From contig MGUX01000165.1 in assembly GCA_001800185.1 (NCBI GenBank), positions 1-30,042 of the forward strand: a DNA stretch of 30,042 nucleotides, in the 5' to 3' direction. The position numbers were made by a program, and so were the translations under genes. The DNA comes from Elusimicrobia bacterium RIFCSPLOWO2_12_FULL_59_9. GTDB taxonomy: Bacteria > Elusimicrobiota > Elusimicrobia > O2-12-FULL-59-9. This document shows positions 21,747 to 29,181 of the stretch, one piece after another. The notes beneath the pieces are model-generated. The model saw nothing but the letters and a program-made list of their open reading frames with translations, was not told where the DNA came from and made no database searches. How positions within the stretch are numbered: the stretch's first letter is position 1; each line of letters begins with the position of its first letter.

Positions 21747-21959
21747 TCAGTTCCAATCTTCGCCGGTGGAGGCGCAGGCGCCGCCGCCGCATTCCGTCTT
21801 TCCGCAGGGGCCGGTCTGCGCGCCGGAGTCCTCCGATTTATGGGTGGAGGCGACTTTGGGAATGTGGCTTGAGATTTTGACCACCTTTCCCTGATCGGCG
21901 TCGAAGACATAGGTGCCCGTCTGGCTTTGATTTTTGGATTTTATTTTTCTTTTCTGCAT
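21747..21959 (-). CDS. Small C-terminal Cys-cluster protein (70 aa)
   Basis: The ATG at 21959 has GGAGG 6 nt upstream, and a perfect TATAAT (21982-21977) lies close before it, so the leader is about 10 nt. The protein starts with a basic MQKRKIKSKNQSQTG, then TYVFDADQGKVVKISSHIPK, a Ser/Thr-rich stretch, and GPCGKTECGGGACAS, giving C-x4-C-x4-C. Three closely spaced Cys suggest metal or cluster binding, or redox use. There is no signal peptide. It is convergent with the glycosyltransferase gene, with five bases between the two stops. The strong signals make it real; the function is unknown. Confidence 0.7.
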   Translation of the reverse strand: MQKRKIKSKNQSQTGTYVFDADQGKVVKISSHIPKVASTHKSEDSGAQTGPCGKTECGGGACASTGEDWN

Positions 21960-22013
21960 GGGGTTCCTCCGCTCCTATTATACATGAACAGGGGGGCATT
22001 TTGACGCCGGGGG

Positions 22014-25000
22014 TCACAGCTTCAGTTTGTTGAAATTTTGCCGGGCCAGTTGGGGAGTGGCGCCTTCCGCGGTCACCAGGGCGATTCTCGAGTCGCTCAG
22101 GCTGGGATCGTTTATCCAATCGCCGTCCTTTTTAAAATACTTGATGAAGGCAAGCCCGGCCGGCTTATCTTTCTCAATCGGTTTCAGGCGGTTCAAGTCC
22201 ACCGGCCCCTTGCCGTCGGGAAAAACGAAGCGTCCATAGAGGTTGGTCTTGGGGCTTTTGTCGTAATGCGGCTGCGTGGAGACGCCTACGGCGATTTTAA
22301 GCGCCTCCTCGACCAAGTCCACGCCCCAGACCTCCTTCACCCAGTCCCAAACGTAGCCGCCGCCCATGCGTGCGTTGACCTCGATGATGCGGGGACCGAT
22401 GGAGGTGTATTTGGCCTCCACGTGAAAAACCCCGTCCATAAAACCAAGAGCCCTGAGGGTTCTTGCGGCCAAACCCGCTAGGATTTTCTGCCGCAGCAGC
22501 GGAAGACGGCTGGTCAAGTTGGAGCCGGTCGCCGCGAAGCGCGGCTCCTGCGTGGGATGGTTGTCGGTCACGGACCAAAACAGCGTTTGTCCGCCCTGCA
22601 CTTTCACGTCCACGTCCACTTCCTGGCCGTCCAAATATTGCTCCACCACCACTTCCTTGCCGTAGTTGAGAATGGGGTCGATTTCCCGGCTCTCCTGGGT
22701 TTTGCGGTAGGCGCTGAGCGCCTCTCCAAGGTCGCGGACTTTGCTCACCAAAAGCGCCTCGGCGCCCCAAGCCGGCTTGATGATGGCGGGATAGCCCACG
22801 TGCTCAAGGGCCTGGACCAACTCATTTTCACTGCGGGCGGTCCTGAATCTCGGCGTGGGCAGCCCCGCCTGCGACATAACCTCGCGGGTTTTAAATTTTG
22901 CGCGGGCGTTCATATAAGTTTGGTAGGAAGCGCCGCGCCAGCCGAAAGTTTCCGCCAGCTTTCCGGCCAGAGGCACGTCGTCTTCCCAGAAAGTGACGAC
23001 GCCGTCCACGGGATGGCTGCGCATAACGCGCATGACTTTCCGGATGGCGTCGGGGTAGGCCTTTTCCCGCTTTAGAATATCAATGGGTATGAAAACGTCC
23101 GCGATTTTCTCGGCCCAACTGCCTGGAGAATCCAGAACGACCACCTTTAAGCCGAGCTCCTTGGCTCGCTCCATATATGGTTTTTTCGAGAGGCTGCCGG
23201 CGCCGGCGAAAAGGATCGTTTTCCCTCGCAGGATTTCGCGGGCGCCGCGATGAAGCATGGTGGTCACCCAGTCCTTGGAATGGCGGCCCGCGAGGTCCGG
23301 ATAGTAATCATCCAACTGGTATTGGCCGCCTGAATCGTGGTCGTTGGCTTCGATAATGGTGGGCGTCAGGCGGCCCGCTTTGGCGTCGATCATAAAATCG
23401 AGTCCGACGTAATCGGTGCGGGCGTCGCGGGCTTCGCGCGAAGGCCGGGCGAGTTTCAATTCGACGGAGCGGAAGGCTTTGAGGAAGCGGGCCGTATATC
23501 GCTCCAACTGAGCGCGCAGCCGCATGATTTGCTTTTCGGAGAGGTTCCAGCCCGCGACCAACTTCTCAAAAGAGGTGACGGCCGAGCCTGACTCCACGTT
23601 CACGGCGCCGCCCCAGCGCCCGACGCGGGCGAAGTAAACGGCTTTTCCGGCGTCGTCCGTTTGATCATTCCAACCCATCAGCACGCGCACGTTGGAATCC
23701 TTGAGCTGGCCGTCTTCGTGAAAAGGCGGCGGCATGAGGCGGCCGTCGATGAGAATTTGTTCCCCCGGTTTGAGGCGTGGCACGAGCTTTTCAACGGCCT
23801 GGGCGATCGCTCCAGCGTCCTCCCGTTTGAGGATCGACACACCCACGCCGGAATGCCACTGGCTGCCGGAAGGTTTCACCACGACCTCGTCGCCTCGGTA
23901 ACGGGCCAAAAAGCCTCTGACCGCCGCCAGAATCCGGCCGCGGTCGAAATTCGCGGGGTTCACCAGCATAGTTTTGATCCCCGGAGCGGCCTCGCGGTAA
24001 ATGTCCGCTTTGGCCTTGTCCTCAGGAAGCCCGAACATGAAGGCCAGGGTTTTGGGCACGGGAATTCCTTCGCGCGCCATCACGATCCGGGTGAAGAGCT
24101 TGTCGTTGATGACTTTCTCCAAGGATTCCGAGCTCGATGTGGGAATATCCAGGCTCTTTTCCAGCGGAACGCCGTCATCCCTGCCGTAAGCGCCGAGGGT
24201 GAAGAAATTCGCGAAATAATGAATCGGCCGGGGGTGCTTGTATTCGGCCAGGACGAGTTCGCCCTCTTTGGTGAAATAAAGCCCCTTTTTCAGCGCGAGG
24301 GTCTTTCCTCCGCCGGGCTTGTCGTATTGGACAAGCCAGCTCGGGTCCATCGCCATCAGGACGTTGCCCTCGGATTGGCGGCCGCCTTCCTGCAAGATGG
24401 AGAGTTTGTAGATGCTGTGGTAGCTCAAAATCGCCGCCGTAGGAATGAGAGGAGAGACCGGGCGTTTGACGTAGACGGCGCGCGGGCGGGGGAAACCGTA
24501 CTGGGCGACGGATTTTTCAAGCTGATCGACGGCAGCCCTGGAAACCCGAATGGAGGGGCCCGAGGGCGATTGATCCGCCTGTTCGTAAATTTCCCCGATT
24601 TCCAGGTATTGCCGGGCCGGGAATCCGGATTCGGCAACGAGCTGGTTCAGGCGGACGGCGGCGTCTTCAAGCCGGCCCAAAGCCGGCGCGCCGCGCGTTT
24701 CCTTGCGGAGAGCGCTCACCGCTGCGATGAGCTCTTGGGCGGCTTTGAGCTTCAGGTCGCCGCCCCCGTTGGGACGGTCCTCCACGCGGCCGGCTTCCAT
24801 CGCGTGAACGACGGCGGTTTGGACCCTTTCCAATGCCGCCCCGGCCTGCGGCGCGTCGGGAGGAAGAGACTTTAGAAGATTTTGTACGACACGGAGGGTT
24901 CCGTTCAAAAATCCGGGTTCGAGGACTTTGGCGGCGCGGCTCCTGGCGCGCGAAGCGGCCGTGGTTCCGAGCCGGGGTTTGTGGCGAAAATAGTTTTGCC

Positions 25001-25100
25001 CCTGGGCAGAGTTCAGGGGGGCTTGGGGCGAGCCGATAAAAATCAGCGCGGCCAAGGAAAATGAGAGCGTTTTAGCCTGGAAACCGCGGCGCCAATGCAT
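22014..25100 (-). CDS. Double ATP-grasp ligase, carnosine-synthase-like, with N-terminal signal peptide
   Basis: This is a 1028-residue protein. MHWRRGFQAKTLSFSLAALI leads a signal-like segment to about residue 34. A helical region follows to about 200. A first ATP-grasp unit spans roughly 330-600 (VINDKLFTRIVMAREGIPVP, VVVKPSG at 407, TIIEAND at 581). A second complete unit spans 627-940: pre-ATP-grasp KTILFAGAGSLSKKPYMERA, nucleotide-binding YPAIIKPAWGAEALL (770), VVVEQYLDGQEVDVD (817), and metal-binding GVFHVEAKY with IIEVNARMGGGY (890-915). The GVFxVExK...GPRxIExNxRMGG signature is shared with carnosine synthase and dipeptide ligases, which join an amino acid to a carboxylate using ATP. 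An ATP enzyme with an export signal is odd. The promoter is leaderless-type. Confidence 0.85.
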   Translation of the reverse strand: MHWRRGFQAKTLSFSLAALIFIGSPQAPLNSAQGQNYFRHKPRLGTTAASRARSRAAKVLEPGFLNGTLRVVQNLLKSLPPDAPQAGAALERVQTAVVHAMEAGRVEDRPNGGGDLKLKAAQELIAAVSALRKETRGAPALGRLEDAAVRLNQLVAESGFPARQYLEIGEIYEQADQSPSGPSIRVSRAAVDQLEKSVAQYGFPRPRAVYVKRPVSPLIPTAAILSYHSIYKLSILQEGGRQSEGNVLMAMDPSWLVQYDKPGGGKTLALKKGLYFTKEGELVLAEYKHPRPIHYFANFFTLGAYGRDDGVPLEKSLDIPTSSSESLEKVINDKLFTRIVMAREGIPVPKTLAFMFGLPEDKAKADIYREAAPGIKTMLVNPANFDRGRILAAVRGFLARYRGDEVVVKPSGSQWHSGVGVSILKREDAGAIAQAVEKLVPRLKPGEQILIDGRLMPPPFHEDGQLKDSNVRVLMGWNDQTDDAGKAVYFARVGRWGGAVNVESGSAVTSFEKLVAGWNLSEKQIMRLRAQLERYTARFLKAFRSVELKLARPSREARDARTDYVGLDFMIDAKAGRLTPTIIEANDHDSGGQYQLDDYYPDLAGRHSKDWVTTMLHRGAREILRGKTILFAGAGSLSKKPYMERAKELGLKVVVLDSPGSWAEKIADVFIPIDILKREKAYPDAIRKVMRVMRSHPVDGVVTFWEDDVPLAGKLAETFGWRGASYQTYMNARAKFKTREVMSQAGLPTPRFRTARSENELVQALEHVGYPAIIKPAWGAEALLVSKVRDLGEALSAYRKTQESREIDPILNYGKEVVVEQYLDGQEVDVDVKVQGGQTLFWSVTDNHPTQEPRFAATGSNLTSRLPLLRQKILAGLAARTLRALGFMDGVFHVEAKYTSIGPRIIEVNARMGGGYVWDWVKEVWGVDLVEEALKIAVGVSTQPHYDKSPKTNLYGRFVFPDGKGPVDLNRLKPIEKDKPAGLAFIKYFKKDGDWINDPSLSDSRIALVTAEGATPQLARQNFNKLKL

Positions 25101-25106
25101 GTAAAT

Positions 25107-25135
25107 AGTTTAATGGCCGGCCGCCGGGCTGTCAT
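25107..25135 (-). promoter_or_regulatory. Putative leaderless promoter of the ATP-grasp gene
   Basis: On the minus strand, ATGACA (25135-25130), a 17-nt spacer and TAAACT (25112-25107) are followed by 6 nt and the ATG at 25100. No Shine-Dalgarno is present. Confidence 0.55.
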
Positions 25136-25232
25136 GAGGCTTTGGTCCGTGTTCCGCCTGGGTCCTAAGGCCTATCGCCTCCGAGGCGCGGCCGTATTTT
25201 TGATAAAATGGGCGGGAAGGCGGAGCATTAAG

Positions 25233-26021
25233 ATGAAAAGCGAGGCGGCAAAATACAATCTAATTTCATGGAACGTCAACGGCATCCGGGCCGCCGCGCG
25301 AAAAGGCTTTTTGGATTGGTTTAAAAAAGAAGACCCCGACGTTCTGTGCCTGCAGGAGACCAAGGCGCAGCCGGAGCAACTCGGCCCCGAGCTATTGTCC
25401 GTTCCAGGCTATCGCGCGGATTGGAGCTGGGCCGAGAAAAAAGGTTATAGCGGCGTCGCCACCTACAGCCGCCCCCGGCCTGTTGACGTCGCCCAAGGTC
25501 TGGGCATCGCGCGCTACGACTGCGAGGGCCGGGTGCTGGCGCACCACTTTCCCGAATTCAGCCTTTTCAACGTCTATTTTCCGAACGGCAAAAGAAGCCC
25601 CGAGCGGCTGGCCTACAAGATGGATTTTTACGCCGACTTTTTGAAGACGCTGGAGCGCCACCGGAAGAAAGGCCGGGACAAAATCGTCGTTTGCGGGGAC
25701 GTCAACACCGCCCATAAGGAAATCGACTTGGCGCGGCCCAAAGAAAACCGGCTGGTCTCGGGCTTTTTGCCCCAAGAATGCGCCTGGATCGATCAACTTA
25801 TCGCGGCGGATTTTATCGACGCTTTCCGCGAATTCGAGAAAGGCCCCGGCCATTACACCTGGTGGGATATGCAGAGCCGCGCCCGGGAAAGAAACGTCGG
25901 CTGGAGAATTGACTATTTTTTTATCAGCGCAAATCTGAGGCCGCATTTGAGGAAGGCGTCCATTCTTGCCGAAGTCATGGGGTCCGATCATTGTCCCGTC
26001 GGCGTTCAACTCATCTTTTAG
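25233..26021 (+). CDS. xth: Exodeoxyribonuclease III (AP endonuclease, Xth family)
   Basis: The start is the ATG at 25233, with GGAG at 25222-25225; the open frame extends upstream to 25095 but that part overlaps the ATP-grasp promoter and is not family-like. The 262-residue length is normal. The family motifs are present in order: ISWNVNGIRAAARKGF, LCLQETKAQ with metal-binding Glu42, YSGVATYSR, FNVYFPNG, VVCGDVNTAHKEIDLARPK, GHYTWWDMQSRARERNVGWR with IDYFF, and the catalytic Asp-His in GSDHCPVGVQL. It cuts DNA 5' of abasic sites and trims 3' ends in base-excision repair, in the cytoplasm with Mg2+. It is a stand-alone gene with a GATAAAAT -10-like box 20-30 bases upstream. Confidence 0.96.
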   Translation: MKSEAAKYNLISWNVNGIRAAARKGFLDWFKKEDPDVLCLQETKAQPEQLGPELLSVPGYRADWSWAEKKGYSGVATYSRPRPVDVAQGLGIARYDCEGRVLAHHFPEFSLFNVYFPNGKRSPERLAYKMDFYADFLKTLERHRKKGRDKIVVCGDVNTAHKEIDLARPKENRLVSGFLPQECAWIDQLIAADFIDAFREFEKGPGHYTWWDMQSRARERNVGWRIDYFFISANLRPHLRKASILAEVMGSDHCPVGVQLIF

Positions 26022-26057
26022 TTTCTCCCCGCATGGGCCTTTTGGGCAGTTTTTTTT

Positions 26058-26071
26058 GGGTCTTTGGACCC
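26058..26071. repeat. Intergenic hairpin motif GGGTCTTTGGACCC, second exact copy
   Basis: This is identical to 9999-10012. A T8 run precedes it and CTAGGAGGCTTTTTT follows, so the region could terminate transcription leaving the exonuclease III gene. It lies just upstream of an extended -10 promoter. Confidence 0.65.
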
Positions 26072-26091
26072 TAGGAGGCTTTTTTGCCCTT

Positions 26092-26100
26092 TGATACAAT
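26092..26100 (+). promoter_or_regulatory. Extended -10 promoter before structured leader B
   Basis: TGATACAAT contains TACAAT at 26095-26100 with the TGn of an extended -10. The predicted start, near 26107, would place the whole element B inside a 5' leader of about 200 bases upstream of the gene at 26305. Confidence 0.45.
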
Positions 26101-26114
26101 GACTCAAAGTATCC

Positions 26115-26289
26115 ACCCGAATTCCCCAGTTGGGGAATTCCCTGCGCAGTGCGCAGGACGGGCTTCGCCCTGGGTTACCCCGTGCAGTATTGTCGCAGAG
26201 CGCCAACACAGCACGCCCTGCGGGGAATTCTGCACCATCGTGGTCGTCGCGTTGAGACGGCAATCGCGTCTCGCTTGCAGAATTCGGGT
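26115..26289. repeat. Multi-hairpin intergenic element, copy B, with terminal inverted repeats
   Basis: It is bounded by ACCCGAATTC (26115-26124) and GAATTCGGGT (26280-26289), a perfect 10-bp inverted repeat. Inside are: a 10-bp stem GAATTCCCCA/TGGGGAATTC (26119-26140); CCTGCGC/GCGCAGG (26141-26157); GGGC-TTC-GCCC (26160-26169); a second 10-bp pair GAATTCTGCA (26225-26234) / TGCAGAATTC (26276-26285); and GAGACG/CGTCTC (26254-26272). Its left 13 bases equal those of copy A. It ends one base before the AAGGAG ribosome-binding site of the next gene. Confidence 0.75.
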
Positions 26290-26304
26290 TAAGGAGCCGA
26301 AACT

Positions 26305-26970
26305 ATGCCCCGGAACACTTCCGCGCGCTTGATCCTGTTGATTCTTTCGGTTTGCCTGGCTTGGCCCGGCGCTTTCTGCATGGGCGCGGCGGGGGCCGGC
26401 CGGGCGCGGAACTCCCGCTTTAAACCCTATGAGTTCGCCTTGCTGCCGGCGGGCCGGGCGCAAATGGGACAAGCCTTCCTGCATGACCTCAACCTGCATG
26501 TGCAGTTGATTTTCGACTCCGAGCGCCAATTGGAGGGACGGCGCTTCAGCTTCGACACCTTCCAGGCCGCCTCGTTCGTCCCGAACGCGGATTCCTACGC
26601 GGCCTCGGCGTGGTTTCTCATCGATACCCTCTCCAATCCGCTGTCCGGCGAAGCCGATCGCAGGCTATCCATCCTCAAAAAAGCCTCTCCGCGATTGGCG
26701 AAAAAGGTTGAAAAATTGGCGGACATCGCGGCCGCTGACCGGTCCGTGCTTCAAGAAAGCCTGGGATTTTACAGGCAGATCGAGGCCGACAGGAACAAAG
26801 TAAAATTGGACGCGCTCATGAGCGCTTTTTTTGACGGCGTCTCGGAATTGGGCCCTGGGGAGGCGCCCGCCGTTTACGGCGCCTACGGCCGGAAAAAAAG
26901 ATCGGAGGCGGGGATAAAACCTCCGTTGCGGCCGCTTCCCGGAAATCCTCCCAAACCGTCCCAAAAATAA
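26305..26970 (+). CDS. Exported protein of unknown function (221 aa)
   Basis: The ATG at 26305 has AAGGAG 8 nt upstream. MPRNTSARLILLILSVCLAW leads a signal peptide that ends near FCMGAAGAG. The mature part is mostly helical: LLPAGRAQMGQAFLHDLNLH, FDTFQAASFVPNADSYAASA, SILKKASPRLAKKVEKLADI. It ends in a disordered Pro/Lys tail (PPLRPLPGNPPKPSQK). I do not recognise the family. It is followed after 10 bases by the exported M20 amidohydrolase gene, so the two almost certainly share a transcript. The pair would be controlled by the structured leader B. Confidence 0.75.
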   Translation: MPRNTSARLILLILSVCLAWPGAFCMGAAGAGRARNSRFKPYEFALLPAGRAQMGQAFLHDLNLHVQLIFDSERQLEGRRFSFDTFQAASFVPNADSYAASAWFLIDTLSNPLSGEADRRLSILKKASPRLAKKVEKLADIAAADRSVLQESLGFYRQIEADRNKVKLDALMSAFFDGVSELGPGEAPAVYGAYGRKKRSEAGIKPPLRPLPGNPPKPSQK

Positions 26971-26980
26971 GCGGCGAACC

Positions 26981-28297
26981 ATGGCTCCGCTCGCTCTCCT
27001 CGCTTTCCTGCTCGTGACGTGTCCCCGGATTGTCCTTGGGGCGGAGCTCGCGCTCGATGAGCAGATTCAAGCCCTAGTCGACAAGAATTATCTGCGGCTC
27101 AAGGATTATTACACCGACCTCCACGCGCATCCGGAGCTATCTCGGCAGGAAAAACGGGCCTCCGAAAATCTCAGCCGCGAACTGAAGGAGGCCGGTTTTG
27201 AGGTCACCGGCGGCGTCGGCGGATATGGCGTCGTGGGGGGGCTCAAAAACGGCGACGGCCCCACCGTGTTGGTGCGAACGGATATGGATGCCTTGCCGGT
27301 GAAGGAGGAGACGGGTCTTTCCTACGCCAGCGCGGCGGAGGTCAAAAGCGAAGACGGCGCTCTGACGCCGGTCATGCACGCCTGCGGACATGATATGCAC
27401 CAGGCCGTTTTTGTCGGCGCCGCCCGGCTCTTGTCGCAATTGAAATCCAACTGGAGCGGCACCTTGGTTTTTATCGGCCAGCCGGCCGAGGAAATCGGCG
27501 CGGGCGCCAAAGCCATGCTCAAGGATGGGCTGTTTATGCGGTTCCCAAAACCCGATTTCGCCTTGGCGCTGCATGTGGATTCCTCCTTGGCGGCCGGCGC
27601 CGTCGGGTACCGGGAGGGCTGGGCCTTCGCCAACGTGGATTCGGTGGATATCACCGTCAAGGGTCGAGGAGGGCATGGGGCCTATCCGGAGAACTCCATT
27701 GATCCCGTTGTCATCGCTTCCCGCCTGGTGGTCGCGCTGCAAACCATCGTGAGCCGGGAAATCAAACCTACCGAGCCCGCGGTGGTGACGGTCGGCGCCA
27801 TCCACGGCGGCAGCAAACACAACATCATCCCGGATGAGGTGCGCCTTATGCTCACCGTCAGGTCCTACACGGATGAGGTCCGCGCCCGGATTCTCGACGC
27901 GATCAAGCGCATCGCCCTGCATGTGGCCGCCTCGGCGGGGGCGGAGGGGGATTTGGCGCCCGAAGTGAAGGTGCTTGACGAGGAATATACCCCCGCGGCG
28001 TACAACGACTCCGCCTTGGTTTTGAGGGTGGTCGGAAATTTCCGCCGGATTTTTGGAGCTCAAAACGTCCTGGAAAAAGAAGCCGTCATGGGGGGCGAAG
28101 ACTTCGGGCGCTACCGCAGAGCGGCCGGCGGCAGCTTGCAGTCGTTCATGTTCCGTTTGGGTTCAGCGGACCCTAAAACAGACCCCAAACAACTTCCCTC
28201 CCTGCATTCAAGCAAATACGCTCCCGTTGTGGAGCCGACGCTGAAAACGGGCGTTCGGGCCATGACCTGGGCGGTGCTCACCGTCTTGGGCGGCTAA
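26981..28297 (+). CDS. Exported M20 amidohydrolase (IAA-amino-acid/hippurate hydrolase type)
   Basis: This 438-residue protein begins MAPLALLAFLLVTCPRIVLG, a signal peptide cleaved near A-E, so it should act outside the cytoplasmic membrane. The M20D metal site is visible: Cys135 and His137 in HACGHDMH, Glu170-Glu171 in GQPAEEIGAGA, His198 in ALHVDSS, and the late His in LPSLHSSKYAP. The domain start, LHAHPELSRQEKRASENLSR, and the lid-domain VKGRGGHGAYPENSIDPVV are characteristic. The family hydrolyses N-acyl amino acids or peptides with two metal ions. It sits 10 bases after the exported 26305 gene with no ribosome-binding site of its own, implying coupled translation. It is a different subfamily from the dipeptidase at 13763. 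Confidence 0.92.
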   Translation: MAPLALLAFLLVTCPRIVLGAELALDEQIQALVDKNYLRLKDYYTDLHAHPELSRQEKRASENLSRELKEAGFEVTGGVGGYGVVGGLKNGDGPTVLVRTDMDALPVKEETGLSYASAAEVKSEDGALTPVMHACGHDMHQAVFVGAARLLSQLKSNWSGTLVFIGQPAEEIGAGAKAMLKDGLFMRFPKPDFALALHVDSSLAAGAVGYREGWAFANVDSVDITVKGRGGHGAYPENSIDPVVIASRLVVALQTIVSREIKPTEPAVVTVGAIHGGSKHNIIPDEVRLMLTVRSYTDEVRARILDAIKRIALHVAASAGAEGDLAPEVKVLDEEYTPAAYNDSALVLRVVGNFRRIFGAQNVLEKEAVMGGEDFGRYRRAAGGSLQSFMFRLGSADPKTDPKQLPSLHSSKYAPVVEPTLKTGVRAMTWAVLTVLGG

Positions 28298-28298
28298 T

Positions 28299-28334
28299 AG
28301 GACCTTGGACCCGGCGGCGGCTGGGTCTAAAGAC
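28299..28334. repeat. Hairpin-motif copy after the M20 amidohydrolase gene
   Basis: TTGGACCC (28305-28312) and GGGTCTAA (28323-28330) pair at 7 of 8 positions around a GC-rich loop. It starts one base after the stop codon, so a termination role is possible, although no T-run follows. Confidence 0.55.
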
Positions 28335-28374
28335 ACCTGCCAATTCGTCCGCTTCTGATAAATTATTAATACCG

Positions 28375-29106
28375 ATGTTCCAGAGAAACTCCACGAGAGT
28401 CTTGTTGACGCTGGCCGCGCTTGCGCTTTTGACGGGAGCGGCGGCGTCCGAAGCGCAGGCGCGAACCCTCGTGTTTTCCGGTTTGGATTGGGAGGTTAAG
28501 AGCGGGTCGGGCCGGGGGCCCGGTCCCAACCTCTGGTCAGACGGCGAGGAAAACGTCTGGGTGGACGCCGAAGGCTCGCTGCACCTAAGAATCACTTACC
28601 GGTCGGGGGAGTGGCGTTGCGCGGAAGTCCATACCCGGCAGACCACCGGATATGGGCTGCACCGATTTTATGTGGAGGGACGCCCGGATTTGCTGGATAA
28701 GAACGTCGTTTTTTCCCCATTCATTTACATGAGCGATACCGAGGAGATGGATATCGAGTTTTCGCGGTGGGGCGAAGAAAATCCCGGCTTCAACGCGCAA
28801 ATGGCGGTGCAGCCCGCCCGCCCGGAAAATTTAAAGAGATTTAGCCTGAGACTTCCGGGAGGCGTGTCGACGCAAGAAATCGACTGGCGGCCCGAGTCTA
28901 TCCGCTTTCGAATCTTCGCGGACGCAGGCGAAGATCCTTCGGGCCGCCGGGCGGCTGCTGAGGAGTGGACCTACTGGGGCGGCGACAACCCCGCGGAAAA
29001 TTCAGCCAGGGTGCATATCAATCTTTGGCTCTATAAAGGCGCTCCGCCATCGGACGGCCGGGAGTCGGAGATCGTCGTCAGGGCCGTCGATCTTCCTGCG
29101 TTTTGA
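28375..29106 (+). CDS. Exported GH16-like (laminarinase/beta-glucanase-fold) protein
   Basis: This 243-residue protein starts MFQRNSTRVLLTLAALALLT, a signal peptide ending near EAQAR. The mature part is one jelly-roll domain with the layout of glycoside hydrolase family 16: a Trp-containing start FSGLDWEVKSGSGRGPGPNLW, strands ENVWVDAEGSLHLRITY, CAEVHTRQTTGYGLHRFYVE, and the catalytic signature EEMDIEF (Glu124, Asp126, Glu128; family E-[IL]-D-[IV]-E). GH16 enzymes cut beta-1,3 or beta-1,4 glucans and galactans by a retaining mechanism; the substrate cannot be told here. No ribosome-binding site is seen, and a TGATAAAT lies just before the ATG. Confidence 0.82.
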   Translation: MFQRNSTRVLLTLAALALLTGAAASEAQARTLVFSGLDWEVKSGSGRGPGPNLWSDGEENVWVDAEGSLHLRITYRSGEWRCAEVHTRQTTGYGLHRFYVEGRPDLLDKNVVFSPFIYMSDTEEMDIEFSRWGEENPGFNAQMAVQPARPENLKRFSLRLPGGVSTQEIDWRPESIRFRIFADAGEDPSGRRAAAEEWTYWGGDNPAENSARVHINLWLYKGAPPSDGRESEIVVRAVDLPAF

Positions 29107-29145
29107 CCCGGCTTTCGGCCGGGGAATCCAATAATTTATTTTTTA
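29107..29145 (+). terminator. Terminator-like hairpin after the GH16-like gene
   Basis: CCCGGC (29107-29112) and GCCGGG (29118-29123) form a 6-bp stem with loop TTTCG. It is followed by an A+T-rich stretch ending in a T6 run. The T-run is displaced by about 14 nt, so efficiency is uncertain; the same A+T stretch may serve as an UP element for the next promoter. Confidence 0.4.
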
Positions 29146-29146
29146 T

Positions 29147-29175
29147 TTGACAAGCCCGCTGGGTTATAGTACTTT
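29147..29175 (+). promoter_or_regulatory. Promoter of a candidate small RNA
   Basis: A perfect TTGACA (29147-29152) is separated by 17 nt from TACTTT (29170-29175), with an A/T-only stretch immediately upstream resembling an UP element. TATAGT at 29165 is too close to the -35 box. No start codon with a ribosome-binding site follows. Confidence 0.55.
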
Positions 29176-29181
29176 AACGCA

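Noticed and set aside
23661..24875. 404-codon plus-strand open frame opposite the ATP-grasp gene
   Set aside because: It is the antisense shadow of a G+C-rich gene with clear ATP-grasp motifs; it has no ribosome-binding site and no recognisable domain.
27137..28063. 308-codon minus-strand frame opposite the exported M20 amidohydrolase
   Set aside because: Antisense shadow of a gene with an intact M20D metal site.
13763..28297. The two M20 enzymes as recent duplicates
   Set aside because: They belong to different subfamilies (dipeptidase with HxD and EGEEE; amidohydrolase with HACGHDMH) and share no close sequence.
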